This document shows positions 6,265 to 12,808 of a DNA stretch of 12,808 nucleotides, in pieces (the first letter of the stretch is position 1; every line of letters starts with the position of its first letter). Below the pieces are notes generated by a model that did no database searches, was not told the origin of the DNA, and was given only the letters and a program-made list of their open reading frames with translations. The DNA is taken from NCBI GenBank assembly GCA_943354465.1, contig CALRCC010000012.1, forward strand, positions 1 through 12,808. The letters run 5' to 3'. This DNA comes from Candidatus Ryanbacteria bacterium (GTDB lineage: Bacteria > Patescibacteriota > Minisyncoccia > Ryanbacterales > GWA2-47-10b). The position numbers were made by a program, and so were the translations under genes.

Positions 6265-7197
6265 ATGAAAAAAATTGTTATTTTAGCAGTCGCAGGCGCT
6301 TTTAGTTTTGTGCCATTTGTCTTCGCTCAAGATGTCTCCAATACAGGTACGCCAGCAGTAAAGCCTGCACGTCCGTATAAAGAGCTCAATAAGGATCGTA
6401 TGGAGGCGACAAAAGACTTTAATCAGAAGAAGCAAGCAGAAAATCTTGATAAGCGAAAAGATGTCAAGGATAGCCGTATGGATACCAAGGCGGAGATCCG
6501 CAAAGACCGCGTCGATCTTCATATGGATATAGACGCAAAGCGCAGAGCATTTCGCGCTGGTACCAGTACTCCAGAAAAGCGCATGGAGTTGCATAAAGGC
6601 ATCATGCAAGACCGTAAAGCGTTTCAGACAAGCATGCACGATGATTGGCAAGCTCACATGATCACAGTACAAGCTCGCAGAGAATCTGCCAAAATAAAGA
6701 TAGAGCAGGGTCGCACCGCACTCAAAGGTAAACTCAATATCATCAAAGATGAGCGCAAGAAGCTTACTGTAGAGCGTCTTGATTCACGCATGGAAGTCGT
6801 CCATGACAAAACGCTTGATCATTTCAACAGTATGCTCGTAAATCTTACTGGAGTTCTTGGCAAGGTAGATACTCGCGCTGATAAGGCATTTGCCAATGGC
6901 AAAGATACGGCGCAGGTTGAGTCTGCCGTCACTAAGGCGCGTGGGTTGATTGACACGGCAAAGACGTTGGTCGCCGCCGCCGAAAGTAAGACATATCCTG
7001 TCATTATCACGACAGAAACCAAGCTCGGCACCACCATAAGCGCCGTACGTAAAACCATGCATGACGACCTCAAAAAATTGCACGATTCTGTAAAGAGCGC
7101 GCGTGAAGCCGTCAAGACTGCTGTTGAAGCCCTCAAAGCAATACCAGGCATCAATGACGAGCCTACATCTACGGCTACTACTACGCCAGCACGATAA
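6265..7197 (+). CDS. Secreted, basic, alpha-helical protein of unknown function
   Basis: This 310-residue protein starts with a signal peptide (MKK, hydrophobic residues 4-20, probable cleavage near FA|QD at 21), so it is exported through SecA. Residues 36-185 are almost wholly helical, dense in Lys, Arg, Asp and Glu, and pseudo-repetitive (KDRMEATKDF, RKDVKDSRMD, RKDRVDLHMD, QDRKAFQTSM), which suggests a long coiled coil or charged single helix. Residues 186-293 form a second helical region (HFNSMLVNLTGVLGKVDTRA, then ARGLIDTAKTLVAAAE and SAREAVKTAVEALKAI) of a type I recall as common in Patescibacteria secreted proteins. A Thr/Ser/Pro-rich tail closes it. I know no function. The next gene, 26 bases on, encodes a membrane protein with an acidic tail, so the two may pair at the cell surface. 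It ends in TAA TAA. Confidence 0.85.
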   Translation: MKKIVILAVAGAFSFVPFVFAQDVSNTGTPAVKPARPYKELNKDRMEATKDFNQKKQAENLDKRKDVKDSRMDTKAEIRKDRVDLHMDIDAKRRAFRAGTSTPEKRMELHKGIMQDRKAFQTSMHDDWQAHMITVQARRESAKIKIEQGRTALKGKLNIIKDERKKLTVERLDSRMEVVHDKTLDHFNSMLVNLTGVLGKVDTRADKAFANGKDTAQVESAVTKARGLIDTAKTLVAAAESKTYPVIITTETKLGTTISAVRKTMHDDLKKLHDSVKSAREAVKTAVEALKAIPGINDEPTSTATTTPAR

Positions 7198-7223
7198 TAA
7201 TTATTAGTTAATATTTTTCTACT

Positions 7224-7523
7224 ATGGATTCACCATCACCAAGTATGCCAAATTTTAACCCGCAACCGCGTGGAGGCAACGAGTCTCACACGGGGCGAAT
7301 TATTACAGTTGTCATCGTCATTATATTGTTGGCTGTCGGTGGCGTATATTATTGGATGTTGCAACAGGAAGCCGTTGTATTAGAAGTTATCCCTACAGTA
7401 CAAGTTCAACCAGAGCAGGCTACTGATTCAACGACATCAATCGATGTAGATATAGACGCTACCAAAGATATTGATCTAGACGCAGAGTTCAAAGATATTG
7501 ATGCTGATCTAAAGACGCTCTAG
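7224..7523 (+). CDS. Small single-span membrane protein with acidic tail
   Basis: This 99-residue protein has a Pro/Asn-rich start (residues 1-24), one membrane span (about 25-45, IITVVIVIILLAVGGVYYWM) and a Pro/Gln/Thr linker. A C-terminal Asp-rich repeat follows (DVDIDATKDIDLD, AEFKDIDADL, residues 74-97) with Asp at almost every second position. Arg16 and Arg25 before the span are the main positive charges, so by the positive-inside rule the N-terminus is cytoplasmic and the acidic tail lies outside. The repeat could bind Ca2+ or the basic secreted protein of the preceding gene. No known family is recognised. It shares that gene's transcription unit and is followed by the strong terminator at 7545-7583. 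Confidence 0.75.
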   Translation: MDSPSPSMPNFNPQPRGGNESHTGRIITVVIVIILLAVGGVYYWMLQQEAVVLEVIPTVQVQPEQATDSTTSIDVDIDATKDIDLDAEFKDIDADLKTL

Positions 7524-7536
7524 ATAAATTATCTAG
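7520..7536. repeat. 17-base palindrome covering both convergent stop codons
   Basis: CTAGATAA and TTATCTAG are perfect 8-base arms around one A. The left arm holds the TAG stop of the acidic-tail gene (7521-7523) and the right arm the TAG stop of the protease on the other strand (7533-7535). It sits just upstream of the terminator hairpin. Confidence 0.6.
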
Positions 7537-8477
7537 TATACGGGTTCGGGGAGTGCCGCAAGGTACTCCCCGAATTGTTTTTTGGTTTCTTTCCAAACTA
7601 GAGCATTGATTTGCGCAGGTGCGATCGCATACAAAAGCCGTTCGTTTATAGCTTTTATAGTGTCAGAGCTGATGGCAAAAATAATACCACGCAATTTGCC
7701 GGTGTATGGTTCTATAAGCACGCCACCAGATGATCCGTGTTGTGCGGCGATAGTAGCGCGTGACGCGATCACAGACCCATCGACTTCAGAGATTATGGCG
7801 CTTGAAAATGTTAACCACAAGTTTTTTAAAATAATCTCGCTAGACAATAGCTCCGCAGGATAGCTTTGTGTAAAAAGCTGATCATCTTTTTTTGATACGT
7901 TATCAAAATCAATCTCCCAGTACGACCAATCGCTTTTAGTGCCTGTTAGTTTCCATATTGATATATCCATTCGTGCTTGTTGTTGCCCGTCTGTAATCGT
8001 ATGATAGTCGTTCGGCATAAAAACAAGTTTTGCTTCACCTATTTCTTTCGCGGGCGAGCCAGCTCGAATCACGCAAGTTGGTTGCATATTTTTTTTATCT
8101 ACAATATGCGCGTTTGAGATTATGTATCCATGTCGGTCAATGATAGCGCCCGTAGCCAATGTGTAGGTGTCGTTTGTATTTTTGCATAGAAAATTTACTG
8201 TTGCCAAAACGCCTTTCGCATAAAGTTCGGACCGCTCTATTAGTTTTGGCGGTACAGGTGGCAATATTGCTTGCGCTGGTTTTGGGCTTTCTAGTATTGT
8301 TTTAGGTTTTTGTATTTGATCGTCAGGCTCCGCGCTTGGTGGAGGGGGCGGTGGTTGTTGGATGATTGTTATCTCTGGTTGTGCTGGTCGTTCAAAAATC
8401 TCTTGAGTCACTTGTGTGTTCCAAGAAAATAAAAATCCGATTGCAATAAAAATGATTAGTATGATGGCGCGATTCAT
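7533..8477 (-). CDS. Membrane-anchored trypsin-like serine protease (S1/HtrA-type fold)
   Basis: This 314-residue protein has an N-terminal signal anchor (residues 4-18, IILIIFIAIGFLF), a Pro/Gln-rich linker with six Pro in a row (42-47), and a chymotrypsin-fold domain from about residue 85. The triad is readable: His124 in IISNAHIVD, Asp171 in ARMDISIWKL, and Ser250 in QHGSSGGVL, which corresponds to the GNSGG of HtrA proteases. No PDZ domain follows, so it is shorter than DegP/HtrA and is probably a tethered extracytoplasmic protease acting on surface or misfolded proteins. Targets may include the secreted proteins encoded nearby, but that is guesswork. The start is supported by a promoter whose -10 box lies 6 bases upstream and by the signal anchor. 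Its last codons double as the terminator hairpin of the convergent unit. Confidence 0.88.
   Translation of the reverse strand: MNRAIILIIFIAIGFLFSWNTQVTQEIFERPAQPEITIIQQPPPPPPSAEPDDQIQKPKTILESPKPAQAILPPVPPKLIERSELYAKGVLATVNFLCKNTNDTYTLATGAIIDRHGYIISNAHIVDKKNMQPTCVIRAGSPAKEIGEAKLVFMPNDYHTITDGQQQARMDISIWKLTGTKSDWSYWEIDFDNVSKKDDQLFTQSYPAELLSSEIILKNLWLTFSSAIISEVDGSVIASRATIAAQHGSSGGVLIEPYTGKLRGIIFAISSDTIKAINERLLYAIAPAQINALVWKETKKQFGEYLAALPEPVY
7545..7583 (+). terminator. Intrinsic terminator of the 6265-7523 unit, inside the protease coding region
   Basis: TTCGGGGAGT (7545-7554) pairs perfectly with ACTCCCCGAA (7565-7574). Three more inner pairs (GCC with GGT, one of them G-U) close a GCAA tetraloop at 7558-7561, giving a 13-pair stem. 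TTGTTTTTT (7575-7583) follows directly. The T-tract is only on the plus-strand side, so it terminates the plus-strand genes and not the protease. No terminator was found for the protease itself. Confidence 0.9.
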
Positions 8478-8483
8478 TTTTTT

Positions 8484-8512
8484 ATTGTAGCTTTATTTGT
8501 GATAGATTTAAA
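8484..8512 (-). promoter_or_regulatory. Predicted promoter of the protease gene
   Basis: On the minus strand TTTAAA (8512-8507) and TACAAT (8489-8484) are 17 bases apart, and the -10 box is followed by six A and then the ATG at 8477. The predicted transcript would start at the start codon. It lies back to back with the DUF192 promoter region. Confidence 0.55.
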
Positions 8513-8522
8513 GAAGCAGATT

Positions 8523-8528
8523 TATCTA
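8523..8528 (+). promoter_or_regulatory. Candidate -10 element (TATCTA) for the DUF192-rsmI unit
   Basis: TATCTA lies 7 bases before the ATG at 8536; TATAAA overlaps it at 8527-8532 but is too close to the start to serve. No clear -35 is seen. The 58-base divergent spacer must hold promoters for both directions, so a nearby -10 is expected. Confidence 0.35.
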
Positions 8529-8535
8529 TAAACAC

Positions 8536-8982
8536 ATGATAAAGAAAATATTTTTTGTATTGATGTTCGCGATGATGTTTGCATCATCTGCATATTTGTA
8601 TCAGACGGGCGTCATGAGGGGGGGCGAGCAGAAAGATACTAGTAAAGTTATCGTTGATGGCCACGCGGTCGTAGTTGAGCTCGCCGTAACTCCACAAGAA
8701 TTAGAGCAGGGGCTTATGCATCGCGCAACACTTGCCAAAGACTCTGGTATGCTGTTTTTGTTTGCAGATTCTGGCAAGAAAATATTCTGGAATAAAAATA
8801 CTTATATCCCTCTCGATATTATTTGGATGCATAATGATATCGTGATTGGCGTTAGTCATCTGCCAGCGATTAGTGACGGGCTTACAAAAATATTGTCTCC
8901 CGATAATGTTAATCGTGTTTTAGAAGTAAATCATGGGTGGGCAAATCAGCACAGCATTCAAATCGGCGCGCGCGTGTGGTAG
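8536..8982 (+). CDS. DUF192 family protein, exported or membrane-anchored
   Basis: This 148-residue protein has an N-terminal hydrophobic signal or anchor (residues 4-22, KIFFVLMFAMMFASSAYLY) and one DUF192 (PF02643) domain at about 37-148. Signature blocks are VELAVTPQELEQGLMHR (47-63), DSGMLFLF (69-76), FWNKNTYIPLDIIWM (84-98) and the closing VLEVNHGWANQHSIQIGARV. The usual FWMKNT motif reads FWNKNT here. The family is widespread and extracytoplasmic in most members, with no agreed biochemical role. It is the first gene of a two-gene unit with rsmI, whose start is 9 bases after this stop; a functional link is not evident. Confidence 0.9.
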   Translation: MIKKIFFVLMFAMMFASSAYLYQTGVMRGGEQKDTSKVIVDGHAVVVELAVTPQELEQGLMHRATLAKDSGMLFLFADSGKKIFWNKNTYIPLDIIWMHNDIVIGVSHLPAISDGLTKILSPDNVNRVLEVNHGWANQHSIQIGARVW

Positions 8983-8984
8983 GG
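8981..8984 (+). promoter_or_regulatory. Shine-Dalgarno-like sequence of rsmI
   Basis: AGGG overlaps the stop codon of the DUF192 gene and lies 7 bases before the rsmI ATG. It supports this start and coupled translation of the pair. Confidence 0.4.
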
Positions 8985-8991
8985 TAGCGTT

Positions 8992-9660
8992 ATGCTTTAT
9001 ATAGTTGCAACTCCGATAGGCAATCTCAAAGACATAACTTTTCGTGCACTTGATGTGTTGCGCGATGTTGATGTGATCGTCGCTGAAGATACGCGTCATA
9101 CACGCAAACTTTTATCACACTACGATATTCATCAGCGCCTTATCTCACTTCACGAACATTCGCCACGCAACGCATTCAATGGCGTTATCCATTTGCTTGC
9201 GGAAGGAAAATCTATCGCGTATGTCGTTGATGCAGGTACTCCTGGTATTGCTGACCCTGGTGCATATTTGGTATCGCGTGTAGTGCAAGAATTACCAGAA
9301 GTTTCTATCATACCTATACCTGGCGCGTCAGCGATCGCAGCAGCAATATCAATCGCAGGATTGAAAGACAGCAAATTTACTTTTCTTGGATTCCCACCAG
9401 TCAAAAAGGGGAGAAAGGCATTTTTTGAGGAAGTCGTAGCCTCACCATATCCTGTAGTGATCTATGAGTCACCGCATAGGATTTTAAAGACGCTTTCAGA
9501 GCTTTCTGATATAGGTTTATCAATGTTTGAGGCCGTGCTCATAAAAGAAATTAGTAAGGTTTATGAAACAACATTAAGAATGAGTATAGTTTCTATCAAA
9601 GACTCTTTAGAAAAAGAGAAAAAGATCAAGGGCGAATTCACCTTAGTTATACACAAGTAA
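8992..9660 (+). CDS. rsmI: 16S rRNA (cytidine-1402-2'-O)-methyltransferase RsmI
   Basis: RsmI uses S-adenosylmethionine to 2'-O-methylate C1402 in the ribosomal P site of 16S rRNA, tuning start-codon choice and decoding. The tetrapyrrole-methylase-fold signatures are all present: ATPIGNLKDIT (6-16), AEDTRHTRKLL (31-41), the glycine-rich cofactor loop DAGTPGIADPG (80-90), PIPGASA (108-114) and YESPHR (158-163). It ends with IKEISKVYE (184-192) and KGEFTLVI (213-220). At 222 residues it is shorter than E. coli RsmI (about 286) and lacks that protein's extra C-terminal domain. The ending at GEFTLVI matches the end of the catalytic core, so this is a natural short form and not a truncation. It follows the DUF192 gene by 9 bases. 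Confidence 0.96.
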   Translation: MLYIVATPIGNLKDITFRALDVLRDVDVIVAEDTRHTRKLLSHYDIHQRLISLHEHSPRNAFNGVIHLLAEGKSIAYVVDAGTPGIADPGAYLVSRVVQELPEVSIIPIPGASAIAAAISIAGLKDSKFTFLGFPPVKKGRKAFFEEVVASPYPVVIYESPHRILKTLSELSDIGLSMFEAVLIKEISKVYETTLRMSIVSIKDSLEKEKKIKGEFTLVIHK

Positions 9661-9793
9661 ATCTTCTATATATACTCGATTAAAATCAATATCTTTTCTA
9701 CAATAAAGGTATACTTTTTTCTTTTTAAAAAGTGCGCGTCAAGTTGGTCGCTTACGCAGGTGGATTATTTATCAAATATTATTTACTAAAAGT
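9661..9793 (+). promoter_or_regulatory. 133-base spacer with candidate promoter signals for the surface protein gene
   Basis: TATACT (9710-9715) would give a leader of about 70 bases, while TTTACT (9782-9787) lies 6 bases before the ATG at 9794, repeating the near-leaderless pattern seen elsewhere. Neither has a good -35. ACTTTTT (9713-9719) and AAAAAGT (9727-9733) form a weak A/T stem. No terminator for rsmI and no coding frame could be supported here. Confidence 0.35.
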
Positions 9794-12700
9794 ATGAATT
9801 ACTTTTTCAAGCCGCAATTTTTTATTGTCGGCGCAGCTTCATTGATGCTCATGGTCGGGTCGGTGGCGAGCGCATCACATCTCTCGCAAGAAGAGATTAA
9901 TTCAGTACAAGCGCAAATTTTCTCTGCACTCAACACGATCAATGATCTTGAGATACAGCTTGCAGCGACAGGTGATGCGTCATCGTTGTCATTGCCTCCC
10001 ATCGCATGTCCATCGCCACGCATTATCTCTGATCTCAAGAGTGGTAGTGCGGATGCTATTATCACGCGCAATCCTATCGTACGCGAGCGAGGTCAAGTAA
10101 CAGCGTTGCAAGAATTTTTATGGCAATACAAGGGTCGGTACAGCGCGACGTATTGGAGTCAGCTCAATCAAGTCACTGACAAGAGCGATTTTGTCACGGG
10201 ATATTATGGTAGTCGCACGGGTAACGTGGTACGAGCATTTCAACGAGAGTTTGGTATCGCCTATCCAAATCAGAGCGACCCTGAATATGGAAAGGTTCTA
10301 CAAAGAACTCGAGATGGTATCGCTCGTCAGTGTGGCGATGTTTCTGGGTTGACTTTGTCGGCAGGCGCTATGAGCCCACAAAATATTGCTGCAGGCGGGC
10401 AGCAAGTAACTCTTGGTCTTTTTAACTTTAATGTGCAAGGTCTTGATTCTATCGCACTGAAAAAAACAGTCTTTACAGTTCATGCATCTGGTACACCAGG
10501 GACAGCTGATAGTGTTACAAATGTCTCCATCTATAATGCAAGCAATGTGCTTGTAGCAGGACCTTTCAATTCTGTGAATGGCAAGGTAACAATTACCGAT
10601 GAGTTCGTCGCGTTGCCGGGCAATTCTGTGTACGCGGTGAAGGGAAATATCGGGAGTAACTTTAGTAGTAACCAGACCCTGCATGTTTCGGCAAATCCAA
10701 ATTTTGATAGTTGGCAAGTATTGAATACGCGCACGGGTCAGTCGGTGCCGTTGCAGCCGGTAGGTAGTGTGAGCGGACCGTTGCTCACGATTAAAACTGC
10801 GCGACTTGTTGTGGGCCCAATCTATATCTCAAACAATGTGCTCGTGGGTTCTTCGGGGATCGAGCTCGGTAGGTTTTCGCTTGACGCTGGTCAATCAAGT
10901 GATGATGTTCGTGTGGCGATGATACAGATTCGTAAAACCGCGACTTCATCAGTCGCCTTGGGAGGTAGTATCGCAAACTTGCGCTTATTTGATGGCACTA
11001 CTCAGATTACTACTGGTGCCAATGTGGTTAATCCAACTGGTAATACTGAAACGCTGACCTTTACGCTTGATGCTCCGCTGGCAGTATCACGCGGAACGGT
11101 AAAATCTCTACGATTGTTGGGTGATATCTCAAGTAGTGCTTCTGTAGGTGCTATTGTGCGGTTTGATTTTTCAAGCGGATCACTCAATTGGAACGTATCG
11201 AGTGTACAAACAGGGGGTGATGTCGCAGAGACATTGGTCCCATACGCTAGTGGCGCTGTCACTTTTGTTGGTTCACAACAAACATTCCGTGTATTTGAAA
11301 ATTCAGCAACATCTACTCCCTATCGTGTAGCGCAAGCAGGGTCTACGGGAGTACCTCTGGCTTCCTATATTATAGAAGGCAATCCTAATGAATCGATGGT
11401 ACTCAAGCAGCTCGCATTCCAATGGGGTGCGCCAGCATCAAGTACACCCTCGATTTTACAAAATCAGACAATAACTATTTGGGACGGTACCACGCAGTTG
11501 GGGTCGGCAGTCTTTCCTACCAACAACGCAACCTCATCAATTCTTAATCTATCAATTCCCCAGGGGCAGTCAAAAGTCATCACTATCAAGGGTGATCTCG
11601 CTCAGATCAATGCTGTCTCACCTACGCAAAATATCGGTGGGTTAATACGCATTGATTATGATGGAGACAATAACGGTATTAATGGCAATTATGCTCTAGG
11701 CACTACCTCGGGTTCGCTAATCCTTGCCAATTCTCCCGATCGTCGTGCACAGGGTGTACGAGTATTTCGCTCAGTTCCAACCGTTAGTGTAAATCCTTGC
11801 GGTGTATTAGCGGTCAGCGCTAACCTCTATTGTTTTACGGTTACTGCTGGTACAGGGAACCCTGTCGGTCTGCGCTCTGTAGCTTTTGATATCGCTACAT
11901 CTGGTGCTATTGTGCGGGATTTCCAGCTATTCGGACCAAGTGGTGCTGTAAACGCTACAACCATAAATTCTATGGATGGAGATCCGTATGACGGTTCAGC
12001 AAACGCTGATTATCTACGTATTGTCTTTGATGACGCCGCCCCTGATCGTATCGTGTCCGACGGGACTTCAAAGATGTATATGCTGCGAGCAAACACGATG
12101 TACGGCAATGGGCTGACAGCGGTACTCTCAATGCGTTTGCATGCTGATACGCATTATTCGACACTCAAGCGTAATGTCGGGCAAATAAATGACATTGAAA
12201 ATACATGGTTTTACCCAACGGTTGCCAAGAGTTTTCTCTGGACCGGCTTCAGTACAACCACTCCGGGGGTTTATCCATCGATAAATTCTCATGCGGATTG
12301 GTCAAATGGATATGGCGTACAGCAATTTCCATTTACCATGCGCACGTTGACCAGTGATCCATTACCTCCGCCACCACCAACATCAATAGCAGCGCCTACA
12401 AGTCTTGTTGGTCACTTTGTCTCAACTTCAACACCACCAAGCGTAAGTCTCAATTGGAGGGATGTATCAACCAACGAGAGTGGGTTTGTCATCCAAAGAT
12501 ATGACTATGCGTTAGGACTTTACTTGAGTGTTGCCACTACGACGGCGAATATCGCAAACTTTAGTGATTACGGTGCTCCACTCAATCAAGATGTCTTCTA
12601 TAGAGTATATGCGTTTGGTGGCACGCTTCGTTCCGGGTACGCATACATAGCAAAGGGTGTAGATACGTATCTTGCGCCACGTGCGCCAGGTAAGCTTTCT

Positions 12701-12808
12701 GCTCGTGCGGGTGCTACCACCACACCACCGTATGCCGCACTCAAATGGCGCGACTTTGCGAATAACGAGACAAGTTTTGTCCTCGAGCGAGCGACAGGGA
12801 GCTCCACC
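9794..12808 (+). CDS. Large secreted surface protein: PG-binding domain, beta-sandwich modules, FN3-like domains (3' end outside window)
   Basis: The frame is open for 1005 codons to the last base, so the C-terminus is missing. Residues 1-27 are a signal peptide (FFIVGAASLMLMVGSVASA). A short coiled coil follows (HLSQEEINSVQAQIFSALNT). A PG_binding_1-like domain lies at about 93-180 (VRERGQVTALQEFL, VTGYYGSRTGNVVRAFQREF), flanked by Cys72 and Cys180, which could form a disulphide. Residues 185-770 hold about four degenerate beta-sandwich units, each with a strand such as LRLFDGTTQITTG or ITIWDGTTQLGSA and a later LRLLGDI- or ITIKGDL-like strand. A Pro-rich hinge (856-862) leads to two FN3-like domains beginning near 867 and 963, with matching LNWRDVSTNESGFVIQR and LKWRDFANNETSFVLER strands. 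It is probably a cell-wall-bound surface or adhesion protein. The signal peptide and a -10 box 6 bases upstream support the start. Confidence 0.88.
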   Translation, partial: MNYFFKPQFFIVGAASLMLMVGSVASASHLSQEEINSVQAQIFSALNTINDLEIQLAATGDASSLSLPPIACPSPRIISDLKSGSADAIITRNPIVRERGQVTALQEFLWQYKGRYSATYWSQLNQVTDKSDFVTGYYGSRTGNVVRAFQREFGIAYPNQSDPEYGKVLQRTRDGIARQCGDVSGLTLSAGAMSPQNIAAGGQQVTLGLFNFNVQGLDSIALKKTVFTVHASGTPGTADSVTNVSIYNASNVLVAGPFNSVNGKVTITDEFVALPGNSVYAVKGNIGSNFSSNQTLHVSANPNFDSWQVLNTRTGQSVPLQPVGSVSGPLLTIKTARLVVGPIYISNNVLVGSSGIELGRFSLDAGQSSDDVRVAMIQIRKTATSSVALGGSIANLRLFDGTTQITTGANVVNPTGNTETLTFTLDAPLAVSRGTVKSLRLLGDISSSASVGAIVRFDFSSGSLNWNVSSVQTGGDVAETLVPYASGAVTFVGSQQTFRVFENSATSTPYRVAQAGSTGVPLASYIIEGNPNESMVLKQLAFQWGAPASSTPSILQNQTITIWDGTTQLGSAVFPTNNATSSILNLSIPQGQSKVITIKGDLAQINAVSPTQNIGGLIRIDYDGDNNGINGNYALGTTSGSLILANSPDRRAQGVRVFRSVPTVSVNPCGVLAVSANLYCFTVTAGTGNPVGLRSVAFDIATSGAIVRDFQLFGPSGAVNATTINSMDGDPYDGSANADYLRIVFDDAAPDRIVSDGTSKMYMLRANTMYGNGLTAVLSMRLHADTHYSTLKRNVGQINDIENTWFYPTVAKSFLWTGFSTTTPGVYPSINSHADWSNGYGVQQFPFTMRTLTSDPLPPPPPTSIAAPTSLVGHFVSTSTPPSVSLNWRDVSTNESGFVIQRYDYALGLYLSVATTTANIANFSDYGAPLNQDVFYRVYAFGGTLRSGYAYIAKGVDTYLAPRAPGKLSARAGATTTPPYAALKWRDFANNETSFVLERATGSST

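Noticed and set aside
6283..6672. Minus-strand frame antisense to the basic helical protein
   Set aside because: Hydrophobic, Cys-rich composition is what reverse translation of Lys/Asp-rich codons yields; no other support.
10298..10717. 139-codon minus-strand frame within the large surface protein gene
   Set aside because: The plus strand is continuously open with a signal peptide and recognisable domains; the reverse frame has no family features.
1..12808. TGA read as an amino acid (alternative code)
   Set aside because: All recognised proteins reach their expected ends with the standard code and no in-frame TGA needs reading through; only avoidance of TGA as stop is seen.
1..12808. tRNA, rRNA, riboswitch or CRISPR array
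   Set aside because: Nearly all sequence is coding, spacers are at most 133 bases, and no cloverleaf, regularly spaced repeat or conserved riboswitch core was seen by eye.

Overview
The window looks like chromosomal DNA of a Candidate Phyla Radiation (Patescibacteria, Parcubacteria-like) bacterium. This is inferred from gene content, not from a marker-tree placement. The pointers are compact housekeeping genes with very short spacers, a SecA with an extra stretch in its first nucleotide-binding domain, a DUF192 protein next to a short RsmI, several secreted or membrane-anchored proteins without close named families, and a very long surface protein with a peptidoglycan-binding domain. The standard genetic code fits. 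All twelve complete genes end in TAA or TAG and none in TGA.

Layout. Positions 1-615 hold the 3' part of murB (cell-wall precursor synthesis), followed by a ribosome hibernation factor (640-996) and secA (1041-3626). Directly after secA comes a two-gene RelE-type toxin-antitoxin module (3665-4155). Immediately after the toxin stop lies a second, start-less copy of the last 19 codons of secA (4158-4217). One base after that copy's stop begins a 50-residue zinc-ribbon-like gene (4219-4371). I read this as a small module that entered at the 3' end of secA, brought or rebuilt a secA tail, and pushed the old tail and the gene it was coupled to downstream. An ABC exporter half-transporter follows (4409-6175).

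Positions 6265-7583 form an apparent transcription unit: a secreted, very basic helical protein, then a small membrane protein with a strongly acidic tail, closed by a strong intrinsic terminator. The terminator hairpin lies inside the 3' end of a converging gene on the minus strand (7533-8477), a membrane-anchored trypsin-like protease. Diverging from the protease is a two-gene unit of DUF192 protein and rsmI (8536-9660). After a 133-base spacer a surface protein gene begins at 9794 and stays open through the window end (at least 1005 residues). It has a signal peptide, a peptidoglycan-binding domain, about four degenerate beta-sandwich modules and two fibronectin type III-like domains.

A recurring regulatory pattern is that -10-like hexamers sit only 6-10 bases upstream of the start codons of several unit-leading genes, which lack Shine-Dalgarno sequences. 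Two internal genes do carry SD-like purine stretches. This suggests leaderless or near-leaderless mRNAs for first genes. No tRNA, rRNA, CRISPR array or recognisable transposase was seen. No stretch over 300 bases lacks a gene.
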